Assembly (NCBI GenBank): GCA_934120715.1
Contig: CAKOUW010000007.1
Location: 8,004 to 72,003, forward strand
Reading direction: 5' to 3'
Source: an uncultured Bacilli bacterium
Lineage (GTDB): Bacteria > Bacillota_I > Bacilli_A > RF39 > UBA660
DNA: 64,000 nucleotides
The notes under the pieces were generated by a model. It ran no database searches. It had not been told where the DNA came from and saw only the letters and a program-made list of their open reading frames with translations. The position numbers and the translations under genes are program-made. This document shows, piece after piece, positions 1 through 8,586 of this stretch (positions are counted from its first letter, which is position 1; every line of letters begins with the position of its first letter).

Positions 1-256
1 TGTAGATGCTGTTGCTGAAAAGACTGGATTAACTAAAGTTGATTCTGCTAAAGCAATTGATGCAGTTTTTGCTACTATTACTGAAGTTTTAGCTAAAGGA
101 GATAAGCTTTCATTAGTTGGATTTGGTACATTTGGTGTATCTAAGAGAGAAGCTCGTGATGGACGTAATCCAAGAACTGGTGAAGTAGTAAAAATTGAAG
201 CTAGAAATGCAGTTACATTCAAAGCTGGTACTGCTTTAAAAGACGCTGTTAATTAA
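1..256 (+). CDS. hup: HU-family DNA-binding protein (5' end cut off by window)
   Basis: The open frame starts at base 2 and ends with TAA at 254-256, leaving about 84 residues of a roughly 90-residue protein. It carries the HU/IHF signature: a GFGTF turn, then the DNA-arm stretch with GRNPRTGE and a C-terminal VTFKAGTALKDAVN helix. HU is a histone-like dimer that bends and compacts nucleoid DNA. In Bacillus hbs lies elsewhere, but this fragment is followed by its own terminator, so it is probably a monocistronic unit. Only the start and upstream control region are missing. Family assignment is firm. Confidence 0.95.
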   Translation, partial: VDAVAEKTGLTKVDSAKAIDAVFATITEVLAKGDKLSLVGFGTFGVSKREARDGRNPRTGEVVKIEARNAVTFKAGTALKDAVN

Positions 257-265
257 TAATATTTT

Positions 266-297
266 GGAGCTATAGTAATAGCTCCTTTATTGTGTTT
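266..297 (+). terminator. Rho-independent terminator of the HU gene
   Basis: An 8-bp perfect stem GGAGCTAT/ATAGCTCC with a 4-base loop is followed by a T-rich run (CTTTATTGTGTTT). It begins ten bases after the HU stop codon. Confidence 0.85.
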
Positions 298-341
298 ATT
301 TATTCAATTTGATATACTGTTGTAGGAGTGATTAATAAATA

Positions 342-1436
342 ATGTTAGAATCAGCATTGAAAATTTTAAAAGAAATTAATAGTTATTCATATGAAGCATA
401 TATAGTTGGTGGTTTTGTTAGAGACTATCTTTTAGGAATTGAATCTAGAGATATTGATATTGCTACTAATGCCACTCCTAAGGCAATTAAAAGTATATTT
501 AAGGGTTGTATTTTACCTAATGATGATTATGGCTCTGTAATCGTTATTAGAGGAGGTATTAGGTTTGAAATAACAACTTTTAGGAGAGAAATTAGTTATG
601 TTGATAATAGAAAACCTAGTGAGATAAAATATATTGATAGTATAGAAGAAGATTTACTTAGAAGAGACTTTACTATTAATTCTATTTGTATGGATCAGGA
701 TGGTAAAATTATTGATTTACTTAATGGTATTCATGATCTTCAAGATAGAAAGATTATTAGTATTGGAGATCCTAAAATTAGATTTGAAGAGGATGCTTTA
801 CGGATACTTAGAGCTATTAGGTTTGCGACTGTTTTGGATTTTGAGTTGGATGAGTCTATTGTTTTAGCAATTAAGTGTAAGAAGCATTTATTAAAGAATT
901 TATCTTATTATCGTAAAAAACAGGAATTATCGAAAATATTTAGTTCTTCTAATTGTAAAAAGGGTATGAAGTTATTATTAAAATTTGGTCTTGATGAAAT
1001 ATTAGAGATCCCTAATTTGAGTAAAGCTTTGAATGTTAGTGACTTGATAGGTATTTGGAGTATTTTAAATGTTGTTGATATATATCCTTTTAGTAGTACT
1101 GAGAAAAGTTTAATTACAAATGTTAATAAAGCTTTAGAGTGTGATAATTTAGATCCTATGTCTTTATATAAATATGGATTATATGTTAATAGTGTTGCTG
1201 GCGATATAAAGGGGATAAAAAGGAAAAGTATTACATCTGTTTATAATTCTTTGGCTATTCATAAACGTGGTGATATTGATATAACTGGTGATGAAATTGC
1301 ACGTGTTTTGGATAAGGAGCCAGGTGAGTACTTAAATGATATTTTTAAGGATTTAGAACACGCAATATTATATGATGGGTTAGAAAATGATAAGAGTAGA
1401 TTAGTAAAATATGTTATTCATAATTATAAAAAATAG
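342..1436 (+). CDS. cca: CCA-adding enzyme (tRNA nucleotidyltransferase)
   Basis: Class II nucleotidyltransferase that adds or repairs the 3' CCA end of tRNAs in the cytoplasm. The N-terminal head has GGFVRDYLLG and the metal-binding RDIDIAT pair of aspartates (about residues 23-43). RRDFTINSI, DLLNGIHDLQDR and the FEEDALRILRAIRFA motif of the neck domain follow. At 364 aa it is slightly shorter than the roughly 390-400 aa of Bacillus Cca, with the shortening in the variable C-terminal body and tail. A good RBS (AGGAGTG) lies at about 325. The family also contains poly(A) polymerases, which cannot be fully separated by sequence, but in Firmicutes this gene is normally the CCA enzyme. Confidence 0.93.
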   Translation: MLESALKILKEINSYSYEAYIVGGFVRDYLLGIESRDIDIATNATPKAIKSIFKGCILPNDDYGSVIVIRGGIRFEITTFRREISYVDNRKPSEIKYIDSIEEDLLRRDFTINSICMDQDGKIIDLLNGIHDLQDRKIISIGDPKIRFEEDALRILRAIRFATVLDFELDESIVLAIKCKKHLLKNLSYYRKKQELSKIFSSSNCKKGMKLLLKFGLDEILEIPNLSKALNVSDLIGIWSILNVVDIYPFSSTEKSLITNVNKALECDNLDPMSLYKYGLYVNSVAGDIKGIKRKSITSVYNSLAIHKRGDIDITGDEIARVLDKEPGEYLNDIFKDLEHAILYDGLENDKSRLVKYVIHNYKK

Positions 1437-1482
1437 TTAAATTTGTTTTTATGTGTTATTATATTTAGCAAGGAGGTAAATA

Positions 1483-2154
1483 ATGAAAAGTTCAAAGTTT
1501 ATTGATATATTCAGTAGTGCAAATGTAGTTATACCTCTTTATATATTACGAGAGATAAAAAAGTTAGATTTAGATATGAATTCATTCGTATTTTTGATGT
1601 ATTTGTATAGTTTGGGAAATAAGTCATTATTTAATCCTTCTAAGTTTAGTAGTGATTTAAATATGGAACTTAAAGAAGTTATGAACTATATTGGTATACT
1701 AACTGATAAGCATCTTATTAATGTAGAAGTTGTTAAAAATGATAAGGGATTAATGGAAGAGGTATTGGTACTTGATGATTTTTATAATAAATTGTCGTTT
1801 ATTATGATGGAGGATGCTAATTCAGAGGAAAAAGAAGTTAATTCAAATGTTTTTGAAATTATTGAAAAGGAATTTGGACGTACACTTAGTCCTATGGAAT
1901 ATGAAATTATTAAGGCCTGGCTTGATAATGGAATTAGTGAGGCTCTTATAAAAGAGGCTATAAAGGAGGCTACTTTTAATGGAGTATCTAATTTAAGGTA
2001 TATTGATAAGATATTATATGAATGGGGAAAGAATGGTATTAAAACTCCTAGTGATGTTGAAAATAATCGTAAAAAGCGTAATAAATTAAAAGAAGATAAA
2101 GACTTAGATATGGACATGGATATAGTTGATTGGAATTGGTTTGATGATGAATAA
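1483..2154 (+). CDS. dnaD: DnaD-like replication initiation protein
   Basis: The 223-residue protein has an N-terminal winged-helix part (about 1-100) and a C-terminal DnaD/DnaB2 helical domain (about 125-200) with the typical FGRTLSPMEYEIIKAWLDNG and LRYIDKILYEW segments. DnaD acts with DnaA, DnaB and DnaI in loading the replicative helicase and remodels the origin. The tail is rich in Lys and Asp. The RBS is AAGGAGGT at 1470-1477. It overlaps nth by 11 bases, as in the dnaD-nth pair of Bacillus, which supports the assignment and suggests translational coupling. Confidence 0.92.
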   Translation: MKSSKFIDIFSSANVVIPLYILREIKKLDLDMNSFVFLMYLYSLGNKSLFNPSKFSSDLNMELKEVMNYIGILTDKHLINVEVVKNDKGLMEEVLVLDDFYNKLSFIMMEDANSEEKEVNSNVFEIIEKEFGRTLSPMEYEIIKAWLDNGISEALIKEAIKEATFNGVSNLRYIDKILYEWGKNGIKTPSDVENNRKKRNKLKEDKDLDMDMDIVDWNWFDDE

Positions 2155-2767
2155 TATAATGGGTAAATATCTTGATGAATTGTTTCCTAATCCTAGATGT
2201 GAACTTTTATATAATAAAGATTATGAATTGTTAATGGCCATTGTTCTTAGTGCTCAATCTACTGATAAAAGGGTTAATAGTGTAACACCTATTTTGTTTA
2301 ATAGATATAAGACGTTAGAAGAGCTTAGTATGGCTCCTATTAAGGATTTGGAACAGTTAGTTAGACCTATAGGTTCTTACAGAAAAAAGAGTCTTTACTT
2401 AGTTAAAATAGCTAATATATTGGTTGATAAATATAAGGGCATTGTTCCTAAATCTTTTGATGAATTGGTAATGTTACCGGGTGTTGGGAGAAAAACAGCT
2501 AATGTATTTTTAAGTGAGTTTTATAATTATCCTGCTATTGCGGTTGATACTCATGTGGAAAGGGTTTCTAAAAGGCTTAGACTGGCTAAAGATAGTGATA
2601 CTGTACTCGATGTTGAAAAGAAATTAATGGACTATTTTCCTAAGGATACTTGGGCTAAGAGACATTTACAGTTGGTTTTATTTGGTCGCTATAGGTGTAA
2701 GGCTGTAAAACCGTTATGTGATGGATGTAAATTTAAGAATATATGTGCGTATAAAAATAAAGGTTGA
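2144..2767 (+). CDS. nth: Endonuclease III
   Basis: Base-excision repair glycosylase/AP lyase for oxidised pyrimidines. It has the helix-hairpin-helix LPGVGRKTANVFL with the catalytic lysine, the VDTHVERVSKRL segment with the catalytic aspartate, and a C-x6-C-x2-C-x5-C motif at the C-terminus for a [4Fe-4S] cluster. The ATG at 2144 was chosen because it overlaps the dnaD stop (ATGATGAATAA), giving 207 aa, close to the family length; an upstream TTG at 2126 would add six residues with no better RBS. A FeS cluster is consistent with the SUF operon at 33 kb. The stop codon is TGA. Confidence 0.95.
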   Translation: MMNNIMGKYLDELFPNPRCELLYNKDYELLMAIVLSAQSTDKRVNSVTPILFNRYKTLEELSMAPIKDLEQLVRPIGSYRKKSLYLVKIANILVDKYKGIVPKSFDELVMLPGVGRKTANVFLSEFYNYPAIAVDTHVERVSKRLRLAKDSDTVLDVEKKLMDYFPKDTWAKRHLQLVLFGRYRCKAVKPLCDGCKFKNICAYKNKG

Positions 2768-2769
2768 CT

Positions 2770-2799
2770 GATTGTCTTTTGAGTACAATCTTTTTTTTT
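2770..2799 (+). terminator. Terminator after nth
   Basis: GATTGT and ACAATC form a 6-bp stem around a 9-base loop, followed by nine T residues, starting three bases after the nth stop codon. Confidence 0.75.
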
Positions 2800-2802
2800 A
2801 AA

Positions 2803-2835
2803 TAAAAACTCCGTTTCTTTTAGAAAACGGAGTTT
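2803..2835 (-). terminator. Terminator of the ponA/recU unit
   Basis: AAACTCCGTTT and AAACGGAGTTT flank a short loop. Read on the minus strand the hairpin is followed by T-rich sequence and lies just past the ponA stop codon, so it ends the leftward recU-ponA transcript; it may also back up the nth terminator. Confidence 0.8.
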
Positions 2836-2840
2836 AAAAT

Positions 2841-5702
2841 TTATTCTGTAATTTCAGGTTCTTCTGTATCTTCTTCAGTTATTTCAAGGGTCATTGAAAT
2901 ATCATATTCTTTTTTGTTATATTCGATTGTACATGTAATTGGATACTTACCAGCAGCAGTAACTTGAGTTAAGTTACAATGTTTAAATTTAACATTTAGT
3001 TTTTCTTTGTTGTTTTTTACCTCAAAGTTATTTATATTTATCATTAGAGTAGAGTTAGCAGCAATAGTTGTTTTACCATTGTATACTAATTGATATTTTG
3101 TTATATCGAATTCTTCTTCAACAACTTGTTCTTTTAAGGTATAAGTTGCTGGTTCACTTTGAATGCCACTATATCCTTTGAATGTGGCGATAATTTTGTA
3201 GGTTCCATATGGTGATGCTTTAGGAGTGTAGGTATAACTTGTTTTATCTGTAAATGCTATTAAAGTATTGTCTAAATAGATGTTATAGCCAAATGTTCCT
3301 GGATTTTTTTCATTGATGGTTGGTTTGTTAACTGCATCCCAACTCATACTTACTTTCTTTGTTGTTTCATCGTATGATACTTTAAACTTATCTGGTTTAT
3401 CTATCTTTTGTTCTTCGTATGTTTCTTCTGGTACGTAATCTTTTTTGAAGTACTCATAGACTACATTTGATGAATTTGGACTTGCAAGTTTTGCTGGATT
3501 ACTTCCCATTTCGATACCAACTTTTACGACGCTTTCTGGTTGAACGAATGGTGTTCTATCTGATTCCATAGCACCTGATGATACTAAGGCTCTGAATAGT
3601 TTATCTTTTTGTATTGTTGCTGGAATGTTGCGTAAGCAATACTCACTGTCGATAAAGTCGTAACCATACCACATTCCTATTACTGTCTTTGTTGAATATC
3701 CTACTACCCAGGAATCTCTTACAGCATCGCCTGGAAGGCCTTTATCTATCATTGTTTGAGCATCATAGTTTGTAGTACCTGTTTTTCTAGCAATGTTATC
3801 TATGTTTCCTGATCCTGATAATGAAACATCTTGTAAGACGCTTGAAATCATAAATGCTGTGGCATCAGACATAACTTGCTTTTTCTCTGATTTATGTTCT
3901 TTTACTTCGTTAGTTGATTTGAATACAATTTTACTAACGCTATATGGCTCATTGTAATAACCACCGTTAGAGAAAGCAGCGTAAGCGGCACTCATTTGTA
4001 GTGGATTTGTTCCTGTAAATGCTCCAATTGAGTGGGCTTCATGAATTTTTCCACCTTCTATTTCTGGTTGCATTCCTAGGTTGGTTACAAATTCAATTAT
4101 TTTTTTATTGTCTATTTGTTGAAAAGCTTTTAATGCTGGTATATTACGTGATGTTGATAATGCTTTTCTTAATGTTATAGTACCGAAATAATTACCATCC
4201 CAGTTGTTTATTTTTTGACCACTTGTATATGTGTATGGTTCATCATCAAATAATGTGTATGTTGACCAATTGTTATATTCAATTCCAGGCCCATAGTCAA
4301 ATAGTGGTTTTGCAGTTGAACCAGGTTGCCTTTTTATAGATGTAGCATAATTATATTGTTTAATTCCACTGGCTGTACGAGTTCCAATGTTTCGACCATT
4401 TCCAATAGCTAGTATCTTACCAGTTTGTGAATCAAGTACTGATACACCAGCTTGAACTTTATCGTTAATCCAACTATATGTTTCACCATTAAATACTTTG
4501 TTTACACCGTCTTGTTTACTACGATCTAGGTTTGTATATACAAGTAGAGGTGTAGTATAGGCATTTACTTTGTATTTCTTTTCAATTTCATTTACTACAG
4601 TATCTATGTAGCCTTGATATTGGCTATTTACTGATGAGGTATTGTCTGATACAAGTGATTCAACAGGTATAGCTTTTGCCATTTTCTCTTCTTCTTCAGT
4701 TATATATCCATGCTTTCTCATTAAGTATAAGACAGTATTTCTTCTTTTTTCAGCATTTTCTGGATGATCTGTTGGTCTATAAGCTCTTGGGGACTTAAAC
4801 ATACCAGCTAGAATAGCTGCTTCACTTAGATTTAACTCACTTACTGTTTTACCAAAATATGCTTCTGATGCTTCTTGAACACCATATACATTACCTCCTA
4901 AGTAGTGGTTATTTACATAGTATTCAATTATTTCTTCTTTTGTATATTTTTTCTCTAATTTAAAGACTGCTAAATAAATATCTTTAAACTTACGAATGAT
5001 ACCTTCAGCTCCTTCTGTAGCTCTGGCATCGGTTAAACTATTTTTAACTACTTGCATGCTTAGAGTAGAAGCACCCCCGGCATTGCTACCAACGTGGAAT
5101 AACTTTCTGGCTACTTGTCCTATAGCAGCTTTTATAAAACGTGGAGCATCAAAACCATTATGCTGGAAAAATCTAGAATCTTCTGTTGCAACTATGGCAT
5201 CTACTAGAACTTCAGGTAGTTCATTGTATTTTATTTTTTCACGTATTTCAGAACCTAATTTTGCATATTCTCTTCCTTCAATATCAAGTAGAGTTGTATT
5301 TTCTGGTGTTTCTAGTTTTGAAGTTACAAACATTGGATCTGCTTTAGCTTTAATATATACTAAGAATCCAGCAAATGCTGATAAACCTAATATTCCACAA
5401 GCTAATATTATAATTAGCAGAATTTTTATAACTTTTCTTTTTTTACCAACTTTTTTTAATAATTCAATAATTCCTACAATAATTCCTATTACTATTGTGA
5501 CGATTATAGCAAATGTTAAATTAAGTGCAAAATAACAAAATAAAATTAAAGCTATAAAGATTATTAACATTATTACTTTTAAAGTAATATTATTTTTAGT
5601 TGGTTGACTTACTTTAGTCTTTATCTTTTTATTGTTATTACTATTACTTCTGGTTGTTGTTGTATTTTTTGTTACTCTTCTTTTAATTTTGTTCTTTTCC
5701 AT
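2841..5702 (-). CDS. ponA: Class A penicillin-binding protein (PBP1A-like)
   Basis: Bifunctional peptidoglycan glycosyltransferase/transpeptidase. From the chosen start at 5702 (953 aa) it has a Lys/Asn-rich cytoplasmic tail and hydrophobic segments to about residue 120. A GT51 domain follows with EDSRFFQHNGFD (catalytic Glu near 174), then a transpeptidase domain with GSTAKPL (nucleophile Ser near 462), STSRN, and KTGTT (near 640). A fibronectin-III-like region around 770-860 and a final beta domain lie at the C-terminus, which ends in Glu/Thr-rich residues. The start at 5702 is preferred over the upstream one because a GGAGGT site lies just before it. The gene follows recU with a 1-base gap, the same recU-ponA pair as in Bacillus. 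Confidence 0.94.
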   Translation of the reverse strand: MEKNKIKRRVTKNTTTTRSNSNNNKKIKTKVSQPTKNNITLKVIMLIIFIALILFCYFALNLTFAIIVTIVIGIIVGIIELLKKVGKKRKVIKILLIIILACGILGLSAFAGFLVYIKAKADPMFVTSKLETPENTTLLDIEGREYAKLGSEIREKIKYNELPEVLVDAIVATEDSRFFQHNGFDAPRFIKAAIGQVARKLFHVGSNAGGASTLSMQVVKNSLTDARATEGAEGIIRKFKDIYLAVFKLEKKYTKEEIIEYYVNNHYLGGNVYGVQEASEAYFGKTVSELNLSEAAILAGMFKSPRAYRPTDHPENAEKRRNTVLYLMRKHGYITEEEEKMAKAIPVESLVSDNTSSVNSQYQGYIDTVVNEIEKKYKVNAYTTPLLVYTNLDRSKQDGVNKVFNGETYSWINDKVQAGVSVLDSQTGKILAIGNGRNIGTRTASGIKQYNYATSIKRQPGSTAKPLFDYGPGIEYNNWSTYTLFDDEPYTYTSGQKINNWDGNYFGTITLRKALSTSRNIPALKAFQQIDNKKIIEFVTNLGMQPEIEGGKIHEAHSIGAFTGTNPLQMSAAYAAFSNGGYYNEPYSVSKIVFKSTNEVKEHKSEKKQVMSDATAFMISSVLQDVSLSGSGNIDNIARKTGTTNYDAQTMIDKGLPGDAVRDSWVVGYSTKTVIGMWYGYDFIDSEYCLRNIPATIQKDKLFRALVSSGAMESDRTPFVQPESVVKVGIEMGSNPAKLASPNSSNVVYEYFKKDYVPEETYEEQKIDKPDKFKVSYDETTKKVSMSWDAVNKPTINEKNPGTFGYNIYLDNTLIAFTDKTSYTYTPKASPYGTYKIIATFKGYSGIQSEPATYTLKEQVVEEEFDITKYQLVYNGKTTIAANSTLMININNFEVKNNKEKLNVKFKHCNLTQVTAAGKYPITCTIEYNKKEYDISMTLEITEEDTEEPEITE

Positions 5703-5703
5703 A

Positions 5704-6273
5704 TTAGTTACCTCCAATAATCTGATCAACTATTTTTAGATAGTCAATTCTTGGGATGTATCCCTCTTTAATTAAATAAGCATTTTCCTCAAAATATTTT
5801 ATTGGTATTGACTTTCTTTTTTCAGTATTTAAAAAATTTATTAATTTCTCTGTTGTTAATAAATAAGTTCTATTCAAGTTAGTAAATCTTATGATCAGAA
5901 AAGATATTCCTTGATGATTATTAATATTTTTTAAATGTTCTATTTGATGGGGATGAATATTTGCTAAAACAAAAGATGTATCACTTTTAGTCTCTTTTGC
6001 TTCAAAGTCTATATATTTTCCTTTATAGATACCATTGTAATCAGTAGTTGATGGTACAGTAAAAAATGCTTCTTTTATTATTGCCTTTTCTCTTGATGGA
6101 TAGTCTACTTTAGTTATTTTTATAGGTGTTGGTTTTTTATAAATATATGCTTTATCTTTTTCCCTATAGTATTCATTAGAAATATTTATTTCGTTTTCTA
6201 GAAGCATTCCTCTATTGTTATATTTAATTGTTTGTTTACTTGGCCCCTTTTTTGTTCCTGTAGGATAATTCAT
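5704..6273 (-). CDS. recU: Holliday junction resolvase RecU
   Basis: The 189-residue protein starts MNYPTGTKKG, the typical RecU N-terminus. It contains the PD-(D/E)XK-type core with the DYNGIYKGKYIDFEAKET segment supplying acidic and lysine active-site residues, followed by HPHQIEHLKNI. RecU cleaves Holliday junctions during recombination and segregation and works with RuvAB and RecA. It is the first gene of a leftward pair with ponA; the recU stop overlaps the ponA Shine-Dalgarno region. Family and context agree. Confidence 0.94.
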   Translation of the reverse strand: MNYPTGTKKGPSKQTIKYNNRGMLLENEINISNEYYREKDKAYIYKKPTPIKITKVDYPSREKAIIKEAFFTVPSTTDYNGIYKGKYIDFEAKETKSDTSFVLANIHPHQIEHLKNINNHQGISFLIIRFTNLNRTYLLTTEKLINFLNTEKRKSIPIKYFEENAYLIKEGYIPRIDYLKIVDQIIGGN

Positions 6274-6447
6274 TTCATCACCTGTTTCTAATTATACTAT
6301 ATTACGCTAATTTTTTCTATATTTTGGGTTAAATTTTTGATTATTATTTTTGCTATTTTATTTGTAATTTTTGATAAATTTATCTAGTATTGTCGAATTT
6401 ATGATTTATTATTAATTTTATATTATTATATAGTACGAGGTGATATA

Positions 6448-6555
6448 TTGAATAACTTTGAAATTATTAGAATATTGGATAGGATGTTTATTGATACGTG
6501 TGATATTAAAAGGAAAACAGTTGTGGCTTTAATGGTTGAAAAACTTAATAAATAG
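6448..6555 (+). CDS. Small ORF, 35 aa, unknown
   Basis: A TTG-initiated frame of 35 codons follows a plausible site (GAGGTGAT at 6438-6445, 2 bases from the TTG). The product would be basic and alpha-helical (NNFEIIRILDRMF..., ending EKLNK). It lies alone in the 357-base gap between divergent recU and gpsB. The rest of that gap is AT-rich sequence in which I see only likely promoter elements. No family is recognised. It could be a real small protein or chance. Confidence 0.35.
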   Translation: MNNFEIIRILDRMFIDTCDIKRKTVVALMVEKLNK

Positions 6556-6630
6556 TTTTTATATGGGGTTTAATAATTGACAAATGCTTGTATTGATGAC
6601 ATAATATTACTGTAAGGGATTGGTGATATA

Positions 6631-6978
6631 ATGTATCAGAATAAGATTACGCTTATGCCACAGGATATTTTAGAGAAAGAGTTTAAAATAGATACTCGTG
6701 GATATAGATTAAAAGAAGTTGATCAATTTTTGGATATTATTATAGGTGACTATGAGCAATTCTTTAACATAATTAACGATTTGGAAAAAGAGAAGGCCGA
6801 TTTATTGGCAGAAATTATGTCTTTAAAGCAGGAACTTAGGAACTCTAAGCTTAGTATGGAAGTAGCACGTAATAATGATGTTCCAGAAGTTACTAATGTT
6901 GATATTATGAGAAGGTTATCTCAACTTGAGAAAACGGTATATAGTAGCTTAAGAAAAGACGATAATAGTGACAATTAA
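6631..6978 (+). CDS. gpsB: GpsB/DivIVA-family cell division protein
   Basis: The 115-residue protein has the DivIVA N-terminal membrane-binding motif: MPQDILEKEF, then RGYRLKEVDQFLDIII (about residues 9-37). A heptad coiled coil covers about 40-75, and a short C-terminal helix (VDIMRRLSQLEKTVYSSL) is typical of GpsB rather than longer DivIVA. GpsB is a hexameric adaptor that shuttles PBP1 between septum and side wall, so its closeness to ponA is meaningful. As in Bacillus (ypsB-rnpB), the RNase P RNA gene follows directly. Confidence 0.92.
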   Translation: MYQNKITLMPQDILEKEFKIDTRGYRLKEVDQFLDIIIGDYEQFFNIINDLEKEKADLLAEIMSLKQELRNSKLSMEVARNNDVPEVTNVDIMRRLSQLEKTVYSSLRKDDNSDN

Positions 6979-6979
6979 T

Positions 6980-7330
6980 ATATAGACAAACGCTGGGATT
7001 TTTAAGATCCTTGAGGAAAGTCCATGCTCGCACAGTCTGAGATGATTGTAGTGTTCATGTCTTGGGAATAAATAACCTTGAGTAGTTTATGCTAACGGCG
7101 AATTATGAATCTAAGTCTTTGATATGATTCAGTTCGTAAAGTGCCACAGTGACGTATGCTTTTGGAAACAAAAGAGTGAAACGAGGTAAACCCCATGAGC
7201 GAGAAACCCAAATTTTGGTAGGGGAGTCCTAAAGAGGGAATTAAACCTATTTAGGGACCAGTTAATCTGGTAGATAAATGTTTGTCGCCTATTTATATAG
7301 GAACAGAACATGGCTTATTTATATTTATTG
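6980..7330 (+). ncRNA. rnpB: RNase P RNA, Bacillus type (type B)
   Basis: Conserved core blocks are present in order: GAGGAAAGTCCATGC near 7013, a CTGAGATG...GTAGTGTTCATG block, GCCACAGTGACG, GTGAAACGAGGTAAACCCC, and the 3' block CAGAACATGGCTTA near 7304. The layout matches B-type RNase P RNA, the catalytic subunit that trims tRNA 5' leaders. Ends are approximate; the first bases may overlap the gpsB stop region. The position after gpsB is the Bacillus one. Any ORF read through this stretch is spurious. Confidence 0.95.
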
Positions 7331-7348
7331 TTATTGTGAGGTGTTATC

Positions 7349-7831
7349 GTGAAGGAATTGGGAGAGTATTTAAAATCAACTAGAATAAGCAATGGTGTAA
7401 GTTTAACCGAAGCTGCTGAAGATTTGGAACTTTCTTTATCTGAACTTGAAAATATCGAAAGTGGAAATGTAAGGGCTTTTAAAGATGTATATAGCTTGAA
7501 ACAATATGTCAGACAATATGCTAAATATTTGGGACTTGATTGTGAAAAAGTTATTGATGAATTTAATGGCTTTTTATTTGAACATACATCAAAAATTTCT
7601 TTAGAAGATATAAGAGCTGCTCAAAAAAAGATGGAAAGGGAAGACAAAAAAGTTCAATCTCCTTATACAAAAGTTTATAAAGAAAAAGTTAATATTTGGC
7701 CATTTATAATTGGCTTTATAATTTTATTTGTTATTATTTTGATTTGTTTTATACTTGTTAATGCTAATAGGAGGACACCTGCTAGGGTTGATGAGTTAAA
7801 TGGAGGAGAAAAAATTTATGAATTTGCCTAA
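7349..7831 (+). CDS. RodZ/YmfM-like HTH membrane protein
   Basis: GTG start with GAGGTG at 7338. The 160-residue protein has an N-terminal Xre-type helix-turn-helix (LGEYLKSTRISNGVSLTEAAEDL, then LSELENIESGNVRAF) ending about residue 70, a charged linker, and one transmembrane helix at about 118-140, with only a short external tail. This is the architecture of RodZ/YmfM, which links MreB to the wall elongation complex; the large periplasmic domain of E. coli RodZ is missing, as in many Firmicutes. It overlaps pgsA by 14 bases, the ymfM-pgsA pair of Bacillus. Confidence 0.8.
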   Translation: MKELGEYLKSTRISNGVSLTEAAEDLELSLSELENIESGNVRAFKDVYSLKQYVRQYAKYLGLDCEKVIDEFNGFLFEHTSKISLEDIRAAQKKMEREDKKVQSPYTKVYKEKVNIWPFIIGFIILFVIILICFILVNANRRTPARVDELNGGEKIYEFA

Positions 7832-8420
7832 TAAACTTACTGTTTTTAGATTGATATTATCATTAGTAATTATTGTTTTATTGTTATTTCCATTTTATGC
7901 TGTAGGAATACAGTTCCCAGTTTATAATATTTCTGGTGTTTCTTCACAGATTGATCTTAAATATATTATAGCTGGTGTTATATTTATTATTGCTAGTCTT
8001 ACAGATTTTTTAGATGGATATTTGGCTAGAAAGTATAATCAAATTACAAATACTGGTAAGATGTTGGATGCAATTGCTGATAAAGCTCTTGTTAATACAA
8101 CATTAATTATACTTGCAAGTAATGGATTTGTTCATGCAATTGTTCCAGTAATTATAGTTTTTAGAGACATTATAGTTAATGCAATTAAAATGGAAGCTGC
8201 TAGTAAGGGACATGTAGTTGCTGCTATTGGCTCTGGTAAAATTAAAACTGCTTCTTTGATGGTTGGCATAGTATTAGCTTTATTCTATAATTTGCCATTT
8301 GAATTTATAGGAATTAGAGTTAGTGAAATATTGTTATATTTTGCATCTATTATGTCTATTGTGTCACTAGTTCAATATTTTAACTTAAATAAAAAAATAA
8401 TTTTTGGTGAAGAAAAATAA
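7818..8420 (+). CDS. pgsA: CDP-diacylglycerol-glycerol-3-phosphate 3-phosphatidyltransferase
   Basis: Membrane enzyme of phosphatidylglycerol synthesis. It shows the CDP-alcohol phosphotransferase signature D-x2-D-G-x2-A-R-x8-G-x3-D-x3-D as DFLDGYLAR...GKMLDAIAD (about residues 60-85), with several hydrophobic helices around it. The start at 7818 (MNLPNKLTVFRL) is the canonical PgsA N-terminus and has GGAGGA upstream; an in-frame ATG at 7800 lies within that RBS region. It gives 200 aa, the usual size is about 190. It is translationally coupled to the RodZ-like gene. Confidence 0.94.
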   Translation: MNLPNKLTVFRLILSLVIIVLLLFPFYAVGIQFPVYNISGVSSQIDLKYIIAGVIFIIASLTDFLDGYLARKYNQITNTGKMLDAIADKALVNTTLIILASNGFVHAIVPVIIVFRDIIVNAIKMEAASKGHVVAAIGSGKIKTASLMVGIVLALFYNLPFEFIGIRVSEILLYFASIMSIVSLVQYFNLNKKIIFGEEK

Positions 8421-8440
8421 AAATTTAATGTGAATTTTAT

Positions 8441-8480
8441 TATAAAAGTCTCTTTTCTATATAGGAGATTTTTATTTTTT
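8441..8480 (+). terminator. Terminator after pgsA
   Basis: AAAAGTCTC and GGAGATTTTT form an imperfect stem with a T-rich 3' side (TTTTTATTTTTT). It separates the rodZ-like/pgsA pair from the recA promoter region. Confidence 0.55.
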
Positions 8481-8505
8481 GGTGTAAAAAGATTTTTAAT
8501 TGATT

Positions 8506-8519
8506 AAAACAATTGTTCG
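8506..8519 (+). promoter_or_regulatory. Possible LexA (SOS) box upstream of recA
   Basis: AAAACAATTGTTCG matches the Gram-positive LexA consensus CGAAC-N4-GTTCG at 8 of 10 defined positions, with a perfect right half. It lies just ahead of the recA promoter, where an SOS operator is expected. No lexA gene is seen in this window. Confidence 0.4.
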
Positions 8520-8528
8520 AAAAAGTAC

Positions 8529-8555
8529 TTGCTTTTTCTTTTTTTGTATTATACA
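8529..8555 (+). promoter_or_regulatory. Candidate recA promoter
   Basis: TTGCTT (8529-8534) and TATACA (8550-8555) with a 15-base T-rich spacer lie about 30 bases before the recA start. The spacing is short, so the -35 call is weak. Confidence 0.35.
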
Positions 8556-8586
8556 ATTAATTTGTAGGTTATTACGAGGAGGAATT

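Noticed and set aside
7129..7311. 60-codon frame on the minus strand
   Set aside because: It is antisense to the conserved RNase P RNA and has no RBS.
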